A DNA stretch of 39,729 bases from a virus (IMGVR_UViG_3300025655_006702:1-39729), one strand, 5' to 3'. Shown: positions 15,329 through 24,364, counted from the stretch's first letter. The notes: generated by a model from the sequence alone, not told the origin. Numbers and translations are program-made.

Positions 15329-16272
15329 TGGCAAAAATTTATCTTAATAGAAAATCAGTTAAAGGACCCTATGGCGGTGGCAATAAAACTCTTACTTTGC
15401 TAGAACAAAGAATAGTTGACGAGGGGTACAAATTAGTATATGAACTTGAAAATGATATAGATATTATCTTTTGTTATGATCCAAGACCAAACCAAAATGG
15501 AATTTGGTATCAAAATTTCATTAATTACAAAAAAATCAATCACAACTGTAAGATAATACAGCGGGTGGGCGACGTTGGCACTCATTCGAAGCCACAATTA
15601 ACGGCGATACTAAAACAAATTGTCAAATTTAAAACTACAGACTTTTTCATATTTCCATCTAAGTGGGCTAGAGATATGATAGAACACTCTAATTCAAACT
15701 ATCAGATAATACCAAATAGACCACTGGCGCAATTTTATGAGAATAGAGATGATGTCCCCGGTAGAAATAAAGATGTCATTAATATAGTAACACATCATTG
15801 GTCAGACAATAGAAAAAAGGGGTTTGAAGTCTATGAAAAGTTTGGAAAGAAAATAAAAGATGGCTTAATAATAAATGATAAAAATGTAAAATTTACCTAC
15901 ATAGGCAGATATTCACAACACTTTACTAGTGATGGGATAAGTGTGATAAGCCCGGTTGGAGTTAGCGACCTCAATAGAATGCTGCCAAAATATGATATAT
16001 ATCTTACAGCCTCGGAGGAAGAGGCAGGGGCAAATCATGTTTTAGAAGCTATGGCTGCTGGATTACCTATATTGTATAGAGAAAATGGCGGCTCAATTAA
16101 TGAATATTGTAAAGATTACGGTATTGAATATAAAAAACTTGATGATTTAATTAAAAAAATACAACAGGTAGATAGTAATTTTGCCTACGAAAAAGAAAAA
16201 GTATTAAAATATTGTGAGACAGCAAACAATACAATTGAAGAGTACATTGGGATAATAAAGAGGATGTTGTGA
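15328..16272 (+). CDS. Glycosyltransferase family 4-like
   Basis: This is a 314-aa compact GT-B enzyme. The N-terminus has N-R-K-S-V-K-G-P-Y-G-G-G-N-K-T-L, an acceptor-domain glycine loop. The middle contains R-V-G-D-V-G-T-H and F-I-F-P-S-K-W-A-R-D-M. The donor half has T-H-H-W-S-D-N-R-K-K-G and S-E-E-E-A-G-A-N-H-V-L-E-A-M-A-A-G-L-P, with the E-x7-E pair Glu232 and Glu240. The start shares one base with the preceding stop, and the next gene begins inside its stop (GTGA). The donor is unknown. Confidence 0.82.
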   Translation: MAKIYLNRKSVKGPYGGGNKTLTLLEQRIVDEGYKLVYELENDIDIIFCYDPRPNQNGIWYQNFINYKKINHNCKIIQRVGDVGTHSKPQLTAILKQIVKFKTTDFFIFPSKWARDMIEHSNSNYQIIPNRPLAQFYENRDDVPGRNKDVINIVTHHWSDNRKKGFEVYEKFGKKIKDGLIINDKNVKFTYIGRYSQHFTSDGISVISPVGVSDLNRMLPKYDIYLTASEEEAGANHVLEAMAAGLPILYRENGGSINEYCKDYGIEYKKLDDLIKKIQQVDSNFAYEKEKVLKYCETANNTIEEYIGIIKRML

Positions 16273-16991
16273 GAAAAAAGGTTAACATAAGTATAGATGA
16301 TGTTTCCCCACACCCAAAATCTTCTATCAAGGTAGTAGAGGAGTGTAAGAGAATTATAAATATATATCCAGATATAAAATTTAGCTTGTTTATACCTATG
16401 GCTTATTGGAGAACAATGCCTTCCTCTGGCATGAAAACTAGCACTCCTTACCCACTAACAATTTATAAATATGAAAAATTTTGTAAATATTTAAAGAGTT
16501 TGCCTAAAAAAAATTTTGAACTTTGCTATCACGGACTATATCATGGAATTCCGCACAAAAGCAACAATGATGAGTTTGAAAACCTATCATATAATGAAGC
16601 TATCGAAAAATATAACAGTATGTTTGATATAGTCAACAAATCAGGCTTAGAAGGTGACTTTAAGAAAATATTTAGACCCCCCGCTTGGAGAATGTCACCA
16701 GACTCTATTAAAGCAGCCCATGACGCCGGTATAGAGATCCTTGCACTATCCCCAGACGAATATGCTAAAAAAACTTACCAAGGTGCTGACGAGGCATTTA
16801 AGAGCGTTGTATACTATAATGTAAACCCGCCATTTAAAGAACTAAAATTATTTGATAAGACAGAGATAGTTTATCATGCGTGTGAATGGGATAGAAACCA
16901 CTTGTCTACTAAAAGAGCAGATGAATTAATAAAATTTTTACAAGAGCAAGACAAAGAAATAGAATTTACGTTTATGGAAGGCGTTATATAA
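16269..16991 (+). CDS. Polysaccharide deacetylase-like protein (NodB/DUF2334-type)
   Basis: This 240-aa protein starts at GTG 16269, which overlaps the previous stop as GTGA. It shows the NodB-fold pattern: S-I-D-D-V-S with Asp10 and Asp11 near the N-terminus, C-Y-H-G-L-Y-H-G with the zinc-type histidines His88 and His92, F-R-P-P-A-W-R-M-S as motif 3, and V-Y-H-A-C-E-W-D as the C-terminal histidine motif. Such enzymes remove acetyl groups from N-acetylated sugars in a metal-dependent way. No signal peptide is present, so it would act on a cytoplasmic, nucleotide- or lipid-linked sugar. It is flanked by a glycosyltransferase and a methyltransferase-like gene, consistent with tailoring an amino sugar. 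Confidence 0.75.
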   Translation: MRKKVNISIDDVSPHPKSSIKVVEECKRIINIYPDIKFSLFIPMAYWRTMPSSGMKTSTPYPLTIYKYEKFCKYLKSLPKKNFELCYHGLYHGIPHKSNNDEFENLSYNEAIEKYNSMFDIVNKSGLEGDFKKIFRPPAWRMSPDSIKAAHDAGIEILALSPDEYAKKTYQGADEAFKSVVYYNVNPPFKELKLFDKTEIVYHACEWDRNHLSTKRADELIKFLQEQDKEIEFTFMEGVI

Positions 16992-16993
16992 CT

Positions 16994-17599
16994 ATGGGAA
17001 GAAGTGATCCACATATATTTAATTTTTATAATCAAAATATTAAACCGTCTGGATCAACCGCGCTCCTCGGGTTTACTAATAACAAATGGTTCAACGGGGA
17101 TTTGTACGATCTTCAATTGGGAAACTGGAACATAAATAGTGAATGGGAACTTCCAAAAAAATATGACACTATTATATGTTTAAGGTGTGCTTATTTTTCT
17201 AAAAACCCAGACGATTTTATTGTTCGTTGTTATAACAGTCTGAATGACGGTGGTAAGTTATATGTTGACTGGGGCTTGGGTGATCATTGGAGATTCAAAG
17301 ATTATAAAATCGGGTGGCTAAAAAATGAAGAGCATGAGTGTGCTTATGAAAGTGATAATTATTTGTGGTCTACCGTGTGGGATGATTCGTTTTTAGAGAA
17401 CGAACAGTTTAAATTATTTTCTAAGAGAGTGGAGAAGTTTGGTTATAATGATGTCAAAGAAGCAATATATCAAGAAACACCCGAGGTCTTAATTTTAAAT
17501 TATATTAAAAAGTTCTTTAAAATAAATTATAATATAATAGCATTGTGGGAAGATATGCCACAACTGTATATCTTTATCAAAGGAATAAAAAATGGCTAA
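16994..17599 (+). CDS. Class I SAM-dependent methyltransferase-like protein
   Basis: This 201-aa protein has a Rossmann-like methyltransferase pattern: a first strand A-L-L-G-F-T, an acidic turn at G-D-L-Y-D-L, a fourth strand Y-D-T-I-I-C-L-R-C-A-Y-F, and L-N-D-G-G-K-L-Y-V-D-W-G for the fifth strand and its lead-in helix. The glycine-rich SAM loop is weak (L-L-G-F-T-N-N), so activity is less certain than fold. A hydrophobic, aromatic C-terminal part may bind the acceptor. The gene follows the deacetylase-like gene by two bases and overlaps the RmlB-like gene by 8. O- or N-methylation of a sugar is the inferred role. Confidence 0.6.
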   Translation: MGRSDPHIFNFYNQNIKPSGSTALLGFTNNKWFNGDLYDLQLGNWNINSEWELPKKYDTIICLRCAYFSKNPDDFIVRCYNSLNDGGKLYVDWGLGDHWRFKDYKIGWLKNEEHECAYESDNYLWSTVWDDSFLENEQFKLFSKRVEKFGYNDVKEAIYQETPEVLILNYIKKFFKINYNIIALWEDMPQLYIFIKGIKNG

Positions 17600-18536
17600 A
17601 AGATTATTAGTAACCGGCGGCGGCGGATTTATAGGTCATCATTTTTTACAACACATTTTAGATGTGACAGACTGGAACGTCGTCGCGCTTTATAGAAAAA
17701 ACACAAAGAGGATTCCAACTTCAAGCAGAATTAATTGTGTGCAAGTAGATTTATCACAAAAAATAGATTTAGATGTCGGCTGTTTAGATTATGTTGTACA
17801 CATGGCTTCGGAAACATATGTCGATGACAGCTTGGAGGATTGTATATCATTTGTAAATTCTAATACATTGGGTACTGCACATCTTTTAGAGTGGCTTAAA
17901 AGAAATCATCCTAAAGCAAAAGTGTGTGTATTTTCTAGTGATGAAGTAATGGGTGCCGCCCCAGAAGGAGTTTATTTTAAAGAAAATGATTTACGAAAGC
18001 CGTCTAATCCATACGCCGCAACAAAAGGCGCCGCAGAGTTGTTGGCTTACTCGTTTGCACACTCTTTTAATATGCCAATTTTTGTTATTCGCTGCATGAA
18101 TGTTCTTGGCGAGCGCGAGAGTTTCAAAAAATTTATTCCAAAAACATTTAAAAGCATAAAAGAGGAGAAAAAGATAGTCCTTCATGGCACCTCACCAGAG
18201 GATGTTGCTTCAAGACATTGGATATACGCCAAGGATGTCGCCAGCGCCGTTTTATTTTTATTAAAAGAAGCCAACCCAAAAGAAATATATCACATTGCAG
18301 GGGAAGAGAGGGATGTTTATTCTTTGGCAAAAATGATTTATTTTTTTACAACAGGTCAAGACATGCCAGCCGATGCTGTTGAGTTTGTTGATTTTCATTT
18401 GGCTAGACCGGGACACGATAAAAGATACAGCCTATCTAGTGAAAAATTAACAAACATGGGTTGGCGCCCCTCCTGGGGCTTAGACAAATGTATTGAAAAC
18501 ATTGTTAATAATTTGAAAGAGGAATATAATGAATGA
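17592..18536 (+). CDS. NDP-sugar 4,6-dehydratase (RmlB-like)
   Basis: This is a 314-aa short-chain dehydrogenase of the extended type. The NAD site is G-G-G-G-F-I-G at 9-15. The dehydratase signature S-S-D-E-V-M-G gives Ser116, Asp117 and Glu118, and N-P-Y-A-A-T-K gives Tyr141 and Lys145. The Asp-Glu pair separates 4,6-dehydratases from simple epimerases. The ending R-P-G-H-D-K-R-Y-S-L matches RmlB closely. The reaction would turn an NDP-hexose into its 4-keto-6-deoxy form, the entry to deoxy and amino-deoxy sugars. RmlA, RmlC and RmlD are not seen here, so the product may go to other cassette enzymes or rely on host genes. LegB-type dehydratases are an alternative. Confidence 0.85.
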   Translation: MAKRLLVTGGGGFIGHHFLQHILDVTDWNVVALYRKNTKRIPTSSRINCVQVDLSQKIDLDVGCLDYVVHMASETYVDDSLEDCISFVNSNTLGTAHLLEWLKRNHPKAKVCVFSSDEVMGAAPEGVYFKENDLRKPSNPYAATKGAAELLAYSFAHSFNMPIFVIRCMNVLGERESFKKFIPKTFKSIKEEKKIVLHGTSPEDVASRHWIYAKDVASAVLFLLKEANPKEIYHIAGEERDVYSLAKMIYFFTTGQDMPADAVEFVDFHLARPGHDKRYSLSSEKLTNMGWRPSWGLDKCIENIVNNLKEEYNE

Positions 18537-19638
18537 TAACTATACAAGGTTTTCTGGAAAGAACCCATTTGCAACAAATGCAAAGTTGTTGCTTCATCAT
18601 ACAAAATTAAACCAGTATTTAACAAAAGATGATACTGATAGTCCAATATTCATGGAGGTTGGCTTAACTAACAAATGTAATATGGCTTGTTTTTGGTGTA
18701 TTACGGAGAATGGGCGAGACAATCAACACGGCGAACATCTAGAAATAGATGTTTTAAAAAGATTTCTGAAAAGCTTTTCTGACATGGGAGGAAAGGCAAT
18801 AACATATGCAGGTCAAGGCGAGCCAACATATTACCCACATTTTGAGGAAGCTGTACTTTATGCTAAGAGTTTGGGTCTACAACTTGGCATGATGACAAAC
18901 GGTGTTTATAAAAAAAGATACAACAAACTCATAGCAGAAAATTTTGAGTGGATAAGAATTTCTTTAGACACTTTAGATGAGAAAAAGTACAAACAGTGGA
19001 AAGGTGTTGACGGTGTAAAAATTATCAAAAGAAATCTAGAAGATTTTAAGCAATATGAAAATAGAAAAGTTAGAGTTGGTATTAATTGCAATGTTGGACC
19101 AAATATCACTTTACAACATGCAAAAGATTTAGTTGACTGGGTTAATAACTCTGATGAAATTTCTTATTTACAATTTAGACCAATTTTGCCAAGGTACTAC
19201 AAAGATGCTGAAACATCTTACAAGAAAACTGGCACCGCTGAGATTAATCTTGAAGTATGGAAATATTTAGACGCTCTCGATAGCAAACAGAGAGAAAAAA
19301 TTAATTTGAGTGATGATAAGCGATACGATTTAAAAAGTGGGACAGCTTTTTCATTTAGGAGTTGTGAAGGGCATTTTTTTGAACCAATATTAGACGCGAC
19401 AGGAGAAGTCAAAGTTTGCACCTACCACCCTCTTGACAAAAATTTATCTTTTGGAAATATTTATGAATCAACACTAGAGCAAATATGGGGTTCAGAACAA
19501 AGAAGAGAAGCCATACGGTATGTTAGATCTCTGGATTACAAAAATAGATGCCAAATGTGTTGCAAACTTTCAGAGCCAAATAAAATGTTGGACTTCTTAA
19601 AACACCCTGAAGAATGTACCGATTTAAACTTTTTATAA
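18529..19638 (+). CDS. Radical SAM/SPASM-type enzyme
   Basis: This 369-aa protein has a clear radical SAM core: C-N-M-A-C-F-W-C at residues 50-57 (Cys50, Cys54, Cys57) for the 4Fe-4S cluster and A-G-Q-G-E-P-T at 94-100 for the SAM-binding GGE-like motif. The C-terminal third adds cysteines in S-C-E-G-H, E-V-K-V-C-T-Y-H-P and R-C-Q-M-C-C, the pattern of a SPASM or twitch auxiliary-cluster domain, with the N-I-Y-E-S-T-L-E-Q-I-W segment typical of it. Members perform epimerisation, dehydrogenation or peptide cross-linking. Given RmlB-like and glycosyltransferase neighbours and no obvious precursor peptide, a sugar-modifying role is favoured. The 8-base overlap upstream indicates coupling. Confidence 0.88.
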   Translation: MNDNYTRFSGKNPFATNAKLLLHHTKLNQYLTKDDTDSPIFMEVGLTNKCNMACFWCITENGRDNQHGEHLEIDVLKRFLKSFSDMGGKAITYAGQGEPTYYPHFEEAVLYAKSLGLQLGMMTNGVYKKRYNKLIAENFEWIRISLDTLDEKKYKQWKGVDGVKIIKRNLEDFKQYENRKVRVGINCNVGPNITLQHAKDLVDWVNNSDEISYLQFRPILPRYYKDAETSYKKTGTAEINLEVWKYLDALDSKQREKINLSDDKRYDLKSGTAFSFRSCEGHFFEPILDATGEVKVCTYHPLDKNLSFGNIYESTLEQIWGSEQRREAIRYVRSLDYKNRCQMCCKLSEPNKMLDFLKHPEECTDLNFL

Positions 19639-19648
19639 GAAATTTGTT

Positions 19649-20452
19649 ATGAGTAAAATACAAATAGGTGTAGCCTGTGGTTCAAATTGTGAATTATATG
19701 TTAATTTTTTAATGAAAACAATAGAAAACACTGTAAGCGATAAAAAAAGAATAGAGTTTATTTTGGGAATAAATAAGCCGAACGTCAATAGAGAATCTCT
19801 TTTAAAATACAAAGATGTTTTTAACATAAAGATTATAGATGCTCTATCAAATGAGCATGGATCTATGGGTCATGGATATTGCTTAGATAAAATACTAGAA
19901 CAAATGAGTTCTGAATATGGAATGATTGTTGATTGTGACGTTGCATTTTTAGAAAAAGATTGGGATGTTAAACTAATAAATGAGCTTGATGATAAAAAAA
20001 TTATCATCGGAGCCGCAACAGAAAACAATCATCACCATTATTATAATTTTCCTTTCACGATTATGGTTTTATTTAAAACTAAAATTTTAAAAACCTTAAA
20101 TGTTTCTTTTAAGCCAAAATTAGTTGATATAATCTTGACAGAAAAAAATGCAAAACTTTTTGGAAGAAAAGTCGGAGACAAAATACATTTAGATACTGCG
20201 TGGCAATTGCCGCTAAAGATAAAAAGCGCGGGCTACGATGGTATATCATTGCCACTGATCAGCCCTAGATGTGACCATGGAAGAGAGAATATGCTGTTTA
20301 TGAAAGAAGGGATGAGAGGCGAAGAACACCAGTTAAATGGGGTGCCAATATTTACACATGTAGGTCGATCATCTACAAGAGTATTTTCTAGTGATCCTAT
20401 TGTGATAAAATGGAAGAACAGGGTGGAAGAGTGGTTGGAAGAAAAAAGATAG
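19649..20452 (+). CDS. GT-A fold glycosyltransferase-like protein
   Basis: This is a 267-aa protein with an I-G-V-A-C-G-S first strand and a Y-G-M-I-V-D-C-D-V-A-F segment whose Asp95-Cys-Asp97 is a DxD metal/nucleotide-sugar site. The remainder has L-D-T-A-W-Q-L-P-L-K-I and a C-terminal helix. The layout fits GT2-like or related GT-A transferases, but it lacks the usual family N-terminal 'P-x-Y-N' motif, so the subfamily is unclear. The start has only a weak ribosome site. The 3' end overlaps the next gene, perhaps by 43 bases. Confidence 0.65.
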   Translation: MSKIQIGVACGSNCELYVNFLMKTIENTVSDKKRIEFILGINKPNVNRESLLKYKDVFNIKIIDALSNEHGSMGHGYCLDKILEQMSSEYGMIVDCDVAFLEKDWDVKLINELDDKKIIIGAATENNHHHYYNFPFTIMVLFKTKILKTLNVSFKPKLVDIILTEKNAKLFGRKVGDKIHLDTAWQLPLKIKSAGYDGISLPLISPRCDHGRENMLFMKEGMRGEEHQLNGVPIFTHVGRSSTRVFSSDPIVIKWKNRVEEWLEEKR

Positions 20453-21609
20453 CAATTTTTTTAGGAGACTGTTTTTGGAGTAGCACGCCTTATGATGGCA
20501 TACCTCTATATAACTTTTTAAAAAATCATTATAGCGTAGATTTTTTAATGTTTGAATCTGATATAAGATTAAACAAAGTCTTTAATTCTAGTGAAAAGTT
20601 TAATTTTGATACAAAAAAATTTAAAAATTTAAGTAATTTAAAAAAAATCAAAAATTGGGATGATCTTTATAATGTTTCTTTAAACTATTCTCTCATAATA
20701 ACAAGCTCTCGTATCGCTCCAAAAACAAGATTTCCATTTAAGTCAAAAAAATTTAGAAGTTTGACCGAGTGTCCCATCGCAGTATGGGATATTGGGGGAG
20801 CCGACATATTAACAGATGCAGTCCAATTTGCTGATTATTTTTTTGTCAAAGGACCTATCTGGAAAAAGTGGATGATAAAAATGGGTTACGATGAAAAAAC
20901 AATTTTTATCACCGGCTCGCCACATTATGACAAATATTTAGAAGAGTATGAAACACACGCTATCGAAAAGGTGTTGAATCGTCAACAATTTAATGAAAAA
21001 TACGATTTAAAATATGAAAAAAGAATATTGCTAGCTCCTAGCAATCCTGCGAGCCACACTAAACAATTTAATGAAAGTATGAATTCTTTAGAAACCATGG
21101 TTAGATTGTGTGAGAAAAATAACATTGAGCTACTTCTTAAAACCTACCCTCACGATTACATATTTTACGATAATGAGATTCCATACAGCGGCATTTACAA
21201 GAGAAAGTATACTAATAAACCACAATACCAATATATTGCAGACATGTTCCCGACAATTAAAATTGTTGAAAGTCAGGATCATTTTGCAGCAGTTAAACAT
21301 GTTGATAAAATTTACAACATGGCGGGTAGTAGCATAGCTTGGGAAACTTTCTTCACAAACTCGGTTTCTTATTCGACAAACTTTAAAAAACAAAAATACT
21401 ATAAAAAATTATCTTATTTACCAGAATATATTGAATTTCCTGACGAAGAAATGAACATTCATGTAGATAATTGTGAACAAATCATAAAAGGGGCGTATAA
21501 TATAAATAAAGATTTGTGTTCTAATTTTATTTTAAAAAATTTTATTTTAAAAGAGATATCAATCTTTAATATATTTGAAGCAGTTAAACAAATTTTAAAT
21601 GGTCATTAG
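20410..21609 (+). CDS. GT-B-like transferase (CDP-glycerol glycerophosphotransferase/capsule type)
   Basis: This protein has 399 residues from ATG 20410. GTG 20431 is an alternative start that would shorten the overlap with the previous gene and begin close to the first beta strand (K-I-A-I-F-L-G-D). The C-terminal half has I-T-G-S-P-H-Y-D-K-Y, I-L-L-A-P-S-N-P, L-L-L-K-T-Y-P-H-D and G-S-S-I-A-W-E-T-F-F, the pattern of GT-B enzymes such as CDP-glycerol glycerophosphotransferases and capsule polymerases. A hydrolysing UDP-GlcNAc epimerase shares parts of this fold but is a weaker match. It may transfer an activated sugar or polyol phosphate to the growing chain. Confidence 0.6.
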   Translation: MEEQGGRVVGRKKIAIFLGDCFWSSTPYDGIPLYNFLKNHYSVDFLMFESDIRLNKVFNSSEKFNFDTKKFKNLSNLKKIKNWDDLYNVSLNYSLIITSSRIAPKTRFPFKSKKFRSLTECPIAVWDIGGADILTDAVQFADYFFVKGPIWKKWMIKMGYDEKTIFITGSPHYDKYLEEYETHAIEKVLNRQQFNEKYDLKYEKRILLAPSNPASHTKQFNESMNSLETMVRLCEKNNIELLLKTYPHDYIFYDNEIPYSGIYKRKYTNKPQYQYIADMFPTIKIVESQDHFAAVKHVDKIYNMAGSSIAWETFFTNSVSYSTNFKKQKYYKKLSYLPEYIEFPDEEMNIHVDNCEQIIKGAYNINKDLCSNFILKNFILKEISIFNIFEAVKQILNGH

Positions 21610-21612
21610 TAG

Positions 21613-22530
21613 ATGAAAATTCTGTGTATAACCCCCGTAAAACATTTAAATGGCGTAGCCGAACTTCTCTCCTCTAAAGGAGAAACATTCTATTACGAGG
21701 GGCATAAAAAAGCAGAGATAAGACAGATATTACTACGCAACAATATAGATGTAATAGTGTGTAACCCTAATCAGCAACTCTACTTAATTGATAAAGAAAT
21801 ATTAGACGGAACTTCTGTAAAGATAATTAATACTTGTTCAACTGGGCTAAATCATATTGATTTAGAGTATTGTAAATCAAAAAGAATTAAAATACAATGT
21901 CTTAAAAATGATTACAAACTTATTAATCAACTACCTTCTACATCCGAACTAGCTTTTGGTTTAATGGTTTCACTTTTAAGAAAAATTCCTTCAAGCCAAT
22001 CCCATGTTTCAAAATATCAGTGGGACTACACCCAGTTTATGGGTAGGCAGGTTAAAGATTTAAAAATAGGAATTGTTGGCTATGGTCGCCTCGGTAAAAT
22101 GATGCATAAATTTTGTCAAGCATTTGAAGCAGAGGTCTATATCTGCGATCCATACAAACCAGAGGGGACAAATACGTTAGAGGAAATATTTTTAAATTGT
22201 GATGTTGTTTCTCTTCACGTTCATGTGACGAATGAAACAAGACATATGATTAATAAGGATTTGTTAAATCTTGCCACTAAAGAACTTTATTTAGTTAATA
22301 CTTCAAGAGGCGAGGTGGTAAGGGAGGAAGACATTGTTTCTGCTTTAGCTAATAACAAATTAACTGGTTATGCCACAGATGTAGTACAAGATGAATTTGG
22401 GTCTTTAAAGCAATCTCCAATTATAGCTGCAATGAACGAGGGCGAAAACATAATAGTAACACCTCACGTTGGAGGCATGACTGTTGAAGGTCAGACAAAA
22501 GCTTATAAATGGTCGATAGGAAAATTATAA
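21613..22530 (+). CDS. D-isomer-specific 2-hydroxyacid dehydrogenase
   Basis: This 305-aa protein has the standard layout for the family. The NAD loop is V-G-Y-G-R-L-G at 155-161 followed by I-C-D-P-Y, whose Asp179 favours NAD. The catalytic set is Arg232 in N-T-S-R-G-E, Glu261 in V-Q-D-E-F and His285 in T-P-H-V-G-G. All are present, so it should interconvert a 2-keto acid and a D-2-hydroxy acid. In a sugar cassette it could make a lactyl- or glyceryl-type decoration or act in a keto-acid branch; a role tied to the NeuB-like enzyme is speculative. The gene begins three bases after the previous stop. Confidence 0.88.
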   Translation: MKILCITPVKHLNGVAELLSSKGETFYYEGHKKAEIRQILLRNNIDVIVCNPNQQLYLIDKEILDGTSVKIINTCSTGLNHIDLEYCKSKRIKIQCLKNDYKLINQLPSTSELAFGLMVSLLRKIPSSQSHVSKYQWDYTQFMGRQVKDLKIGIVGYGRLGKMMHKFCQAFEAEVYICDPYKPEGTNTLEEIFLNCDVVSLHVHVTNETRHMINKDLLNLATKELYLVNTSRGEVVREEDIVSALANNKLTGYATDVVQDEFGSLKQSPIIAAMNEGENIIVTPHVGGMTVEGQTKAYKWSIGKL

Positions 22531-22531
22531 A

Positions 22532-23230
22532 ATGCATATATATGAATCAGCCTTTGATCTTGAACAAAGAGAGGCAATTACAAAAAAAATTCAAGAATTT
22601 ATAGAAAATAGAGATCAGATTACAATGTTGGTGATTGGCTCACCAGATTGCAAAGAAATAAAAAATTTAAGTGAAAAAATTAAAGAAAAAATAAATTTAT
22701 TTGTTTTTGACTTTGAAATAAAACGCGGTAAAATATCAAATAATTTTAAAAAATCTTTTAATTTTTATGAAGAGTACTCTGGCGATTTTTTTAAAAATAT
22801 AGAAAAAATTAAGATAAAGGCAGACTTTGTTTTTCATCGATGGTTTTTGCACCATTGTACAGATCATCAAAAGATAGAATCGTTTAAGATAATTAAAAAT
22901 TTGCTAGCAAATGAGGGTGAGTTATTAATAATAGACTGGATGATACCGGATTATTCTTCTGAACAGGAAAGGTGGAAATCATCAAAAAAATACTATAAAT
23001 ACCACGAACAGCATGGTTTAAAGATTGCAAAAAACAAACAAGAACATAATTTTTCAAAAATAAACACTCCCAACGGAAAAGGTGGAAAGTTTATTTCTCA
23101 TCAAAAATTAGAAGAAATTATGAAAAAAGAAAATTTAGAGTTTAAACGAGAGATCCTACACCAGTCAAAAGTAGAAGATCCAGAATTGTTTGGGGCAAAT
23201 TTATACATATGCAAGGAAGGAGGTAATTAA
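22532..23230 (+). CDS. SAM-dependent methyltransferase-like protein
   Basis: This 232-aa Lys-rich protein resembles class I methyltransferases. Strand 1 is M-L-V-I-G-S-P-D. The central D-F-V-F-H-R-W-F-L-H-H-C is strand 4 and its loop, followed by L-L-A-N-E-G-E-L-L-I-I-D-W-M-I-P (helix E and strand 5), a strong methyltransferase hallmark. The glycine motif I is degenerate (G-S-P-D-C), so either a distant family or reduced SAM binding is possible. It lies between the hydroxyacid dehydrogenase and the cytidylyltransferase, with a TAATG junction at the back. The likely target is a sugar or sugar acid. Confidence 0.6.
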   Translation: MHIYESAFDLEQREAITKKIQEFIENRDQITMLVIGSPDCKEIKNLSEKIKEKINLFVFDFEIKRGKISNNFKKSFNFYEEYSGDFFKNIEKIKIKADFVFHRWFLHHCTDHQKIESFKIIKNLLANEGELLIIDWMIPDYSSEQERWKSSKKYYKYHEQHGLKIAKNKQEHNFSKINTPNGKGGKFISHQKLEEIMKKENLEFKREILHQSKVEDPELFGANLYICKEGGN

Positions 23231-23766
23231 TGAAAATATTAGCAATCATACCAGCAAAATTAGACTCAAAAAGGCTATCAAGGAAAAACATTAGAGAACT
23301 AAATGGAAGACCGATGTTAATACATTCAGTTGAATATGCAAAAAATAGCAAATACGATGTGGATGTGATCGTTTCTTCTGAAAGTGATATCGTCAAGAGT
23401 TTATGCGAACAAAATAATATAAAATTTCATAAAAGACAATTGTCTTTATGCGGTGAAACTGAAGTTGTTGATGTTTACTTGAATGTTGTAAGAGCGGTAC
23501 TTGGCAAATACGACCTTGTAGTAGGTCTTCAACCCGATAATCCAAATAGATCACATACTCTTGATGAGTGTATTGATTATATGATTGAAAACAAATACGA
23601 TGATTTGATTACTGTGAATCCAAGTTATAAGCGTAGTGGTTCCGTTCGGATATTTAAGTATGATTATTTATATTCTGGTCAAGTAAGTAAAAGATTGGGC
23701 TGTATCAAGGATGAAGCTGTGGACATTCATTACGAATCAGATTTAGAATTGATAAGGGAGTGTTAA
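23230..23766 (+). CDS. Compact acylneuraminate cytidylyltransferase-like protein
   Basis: This is a 178-aa member of the NeuA/PseF/KdsB nucleotidyltransferase family. The N-terminus I-I-P-A-K-L-D-S-K-R-L-S-R-K-N matches the CTP loop. L-N-G-R-P-M-L-I-H-S, V-I-V-S-S-E-S, and L-Q-P-D-N-P-N-R-S (usually L-Q-P-T-S-P-x-R) follow, and the end I-H-Y-E-S-D-L-E-L-I corresponds to the family's closing helix. It is about 50 residues shorter than typical NeuA yet has both ends, so the loss is internal. It should couple a sugar acid to CMP, or another sugar to CDP. A nearby NeuB-like synthase supports a sugar acid. TAATG links it to the previous gene. Confidence 0.75.
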   Translation: MKILAIIPAKLDSKRLSRKNIRELNGRPMLIHSVEYAKNSKYDVDVIVSSESDIVKSLCEQNNIKFHKRQLSLCGETEVVDVYLNVVRAVLGKYDLVVGLQPDNPNRSHTLDECIDYMIENKYDDLITVNPSYKRSGSVRIFKYDYLYSGQVSKRLGCIKDEAVDIHYESDLELIREC

Positions 23767-23767
23767 A

Positions 23768-24364
23768 ATGTTATATACAAAAAAAATGAAGCGCACGTTC
23801 AAGGGTCATGCGCTAGATCAAATAACTCAATTAAAAGAAAAATACTGTGTAAGTCTAAATAATCCAATTATAGCTGATATTGGTGCTAATATTGGATATT
23901 GGTCTGAATCATTTTTAGAAATCTATCCTGCATGTGAACTTCACGCATATGAGCCACACCCGGATAACTTAAAAGAACTAAAACAATTAAACGATGGTAG
24001 ACTTACAATACATGAATACGGACTGTTTGACTCTGATGGTGAGTTTACAATAGGAATGCGTTCTGATGGCAAATCAAATAATGGAACCTATGGAATCTTT
24101 AATAAAGAAAATCCAACTAGCGTTCCTTTCAAAAACGCGAACAATGAAACTATAAGACCAAACATTGTTAAAATGGATGCGGAGGGCGCTGAACCAAATA
24201 TACTAGAGTGTTCGGATTTCTTTTCAGAAACAAAGGCAATTTTAATTGAATTACTTCATAGGGATGACTTTGGCTTGAACCAAAAAATCGAAAATAATTT
24301 AAAAAAACTTGGATTTAAATATAAGTGTAGTTTAGGGAGAAACGATCAACTATGGTTAAGATAA
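23768..24364 (+). CDS. FkbM-family methyltransferase
   Basis: This 198-aa protein has a clear SAM site: I-A-D-I-G-A-N-I-G-Y-W-S with Asp37 and the glycines of motif I. The FkbM signature V-K-M-D-A-E-G-A-E-P-N-I-L (Asp138, Glu140, Glu143) comes later. The A-Y-E-P-H-P-D-N segment is the acidic SAM ribose ligand region. FkbM enzymes O-methylate hydroxyls on sugars and polyketides, and methylated surface sugars are a common phage or host variation. It overlaps the NeuB-like gene by 13 bases and starts one base after the cytidylyltransferase stop. Confidence 0.85.
   Translation: MLYTKKMKRTFKGHALDQITQLKEKYCVSLNNPIIADIGANIGYWSESFLEIYPACELHAYEPHPDNLKELKQLNDGRLTIHEYGLFDSDGEFTIGMRSDGKSNNGTYGIFNKENPTSVPFKNANNETIRPNIVKMDAEGAEPNILECSDFFSETKAILIELLHRDDFGLNQKIENNLKKLGFKYKCSLGRNDQLWLR

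Noticed and set aside
22532-23230. Pseudogene call for the methyltransferase-like gene because of its degenerate SAM loop
   Set aside because: The frame is intact with ordinary start and coupling, and the strand 4-5 region is well formed. Divergence is a simpler reading than decay.
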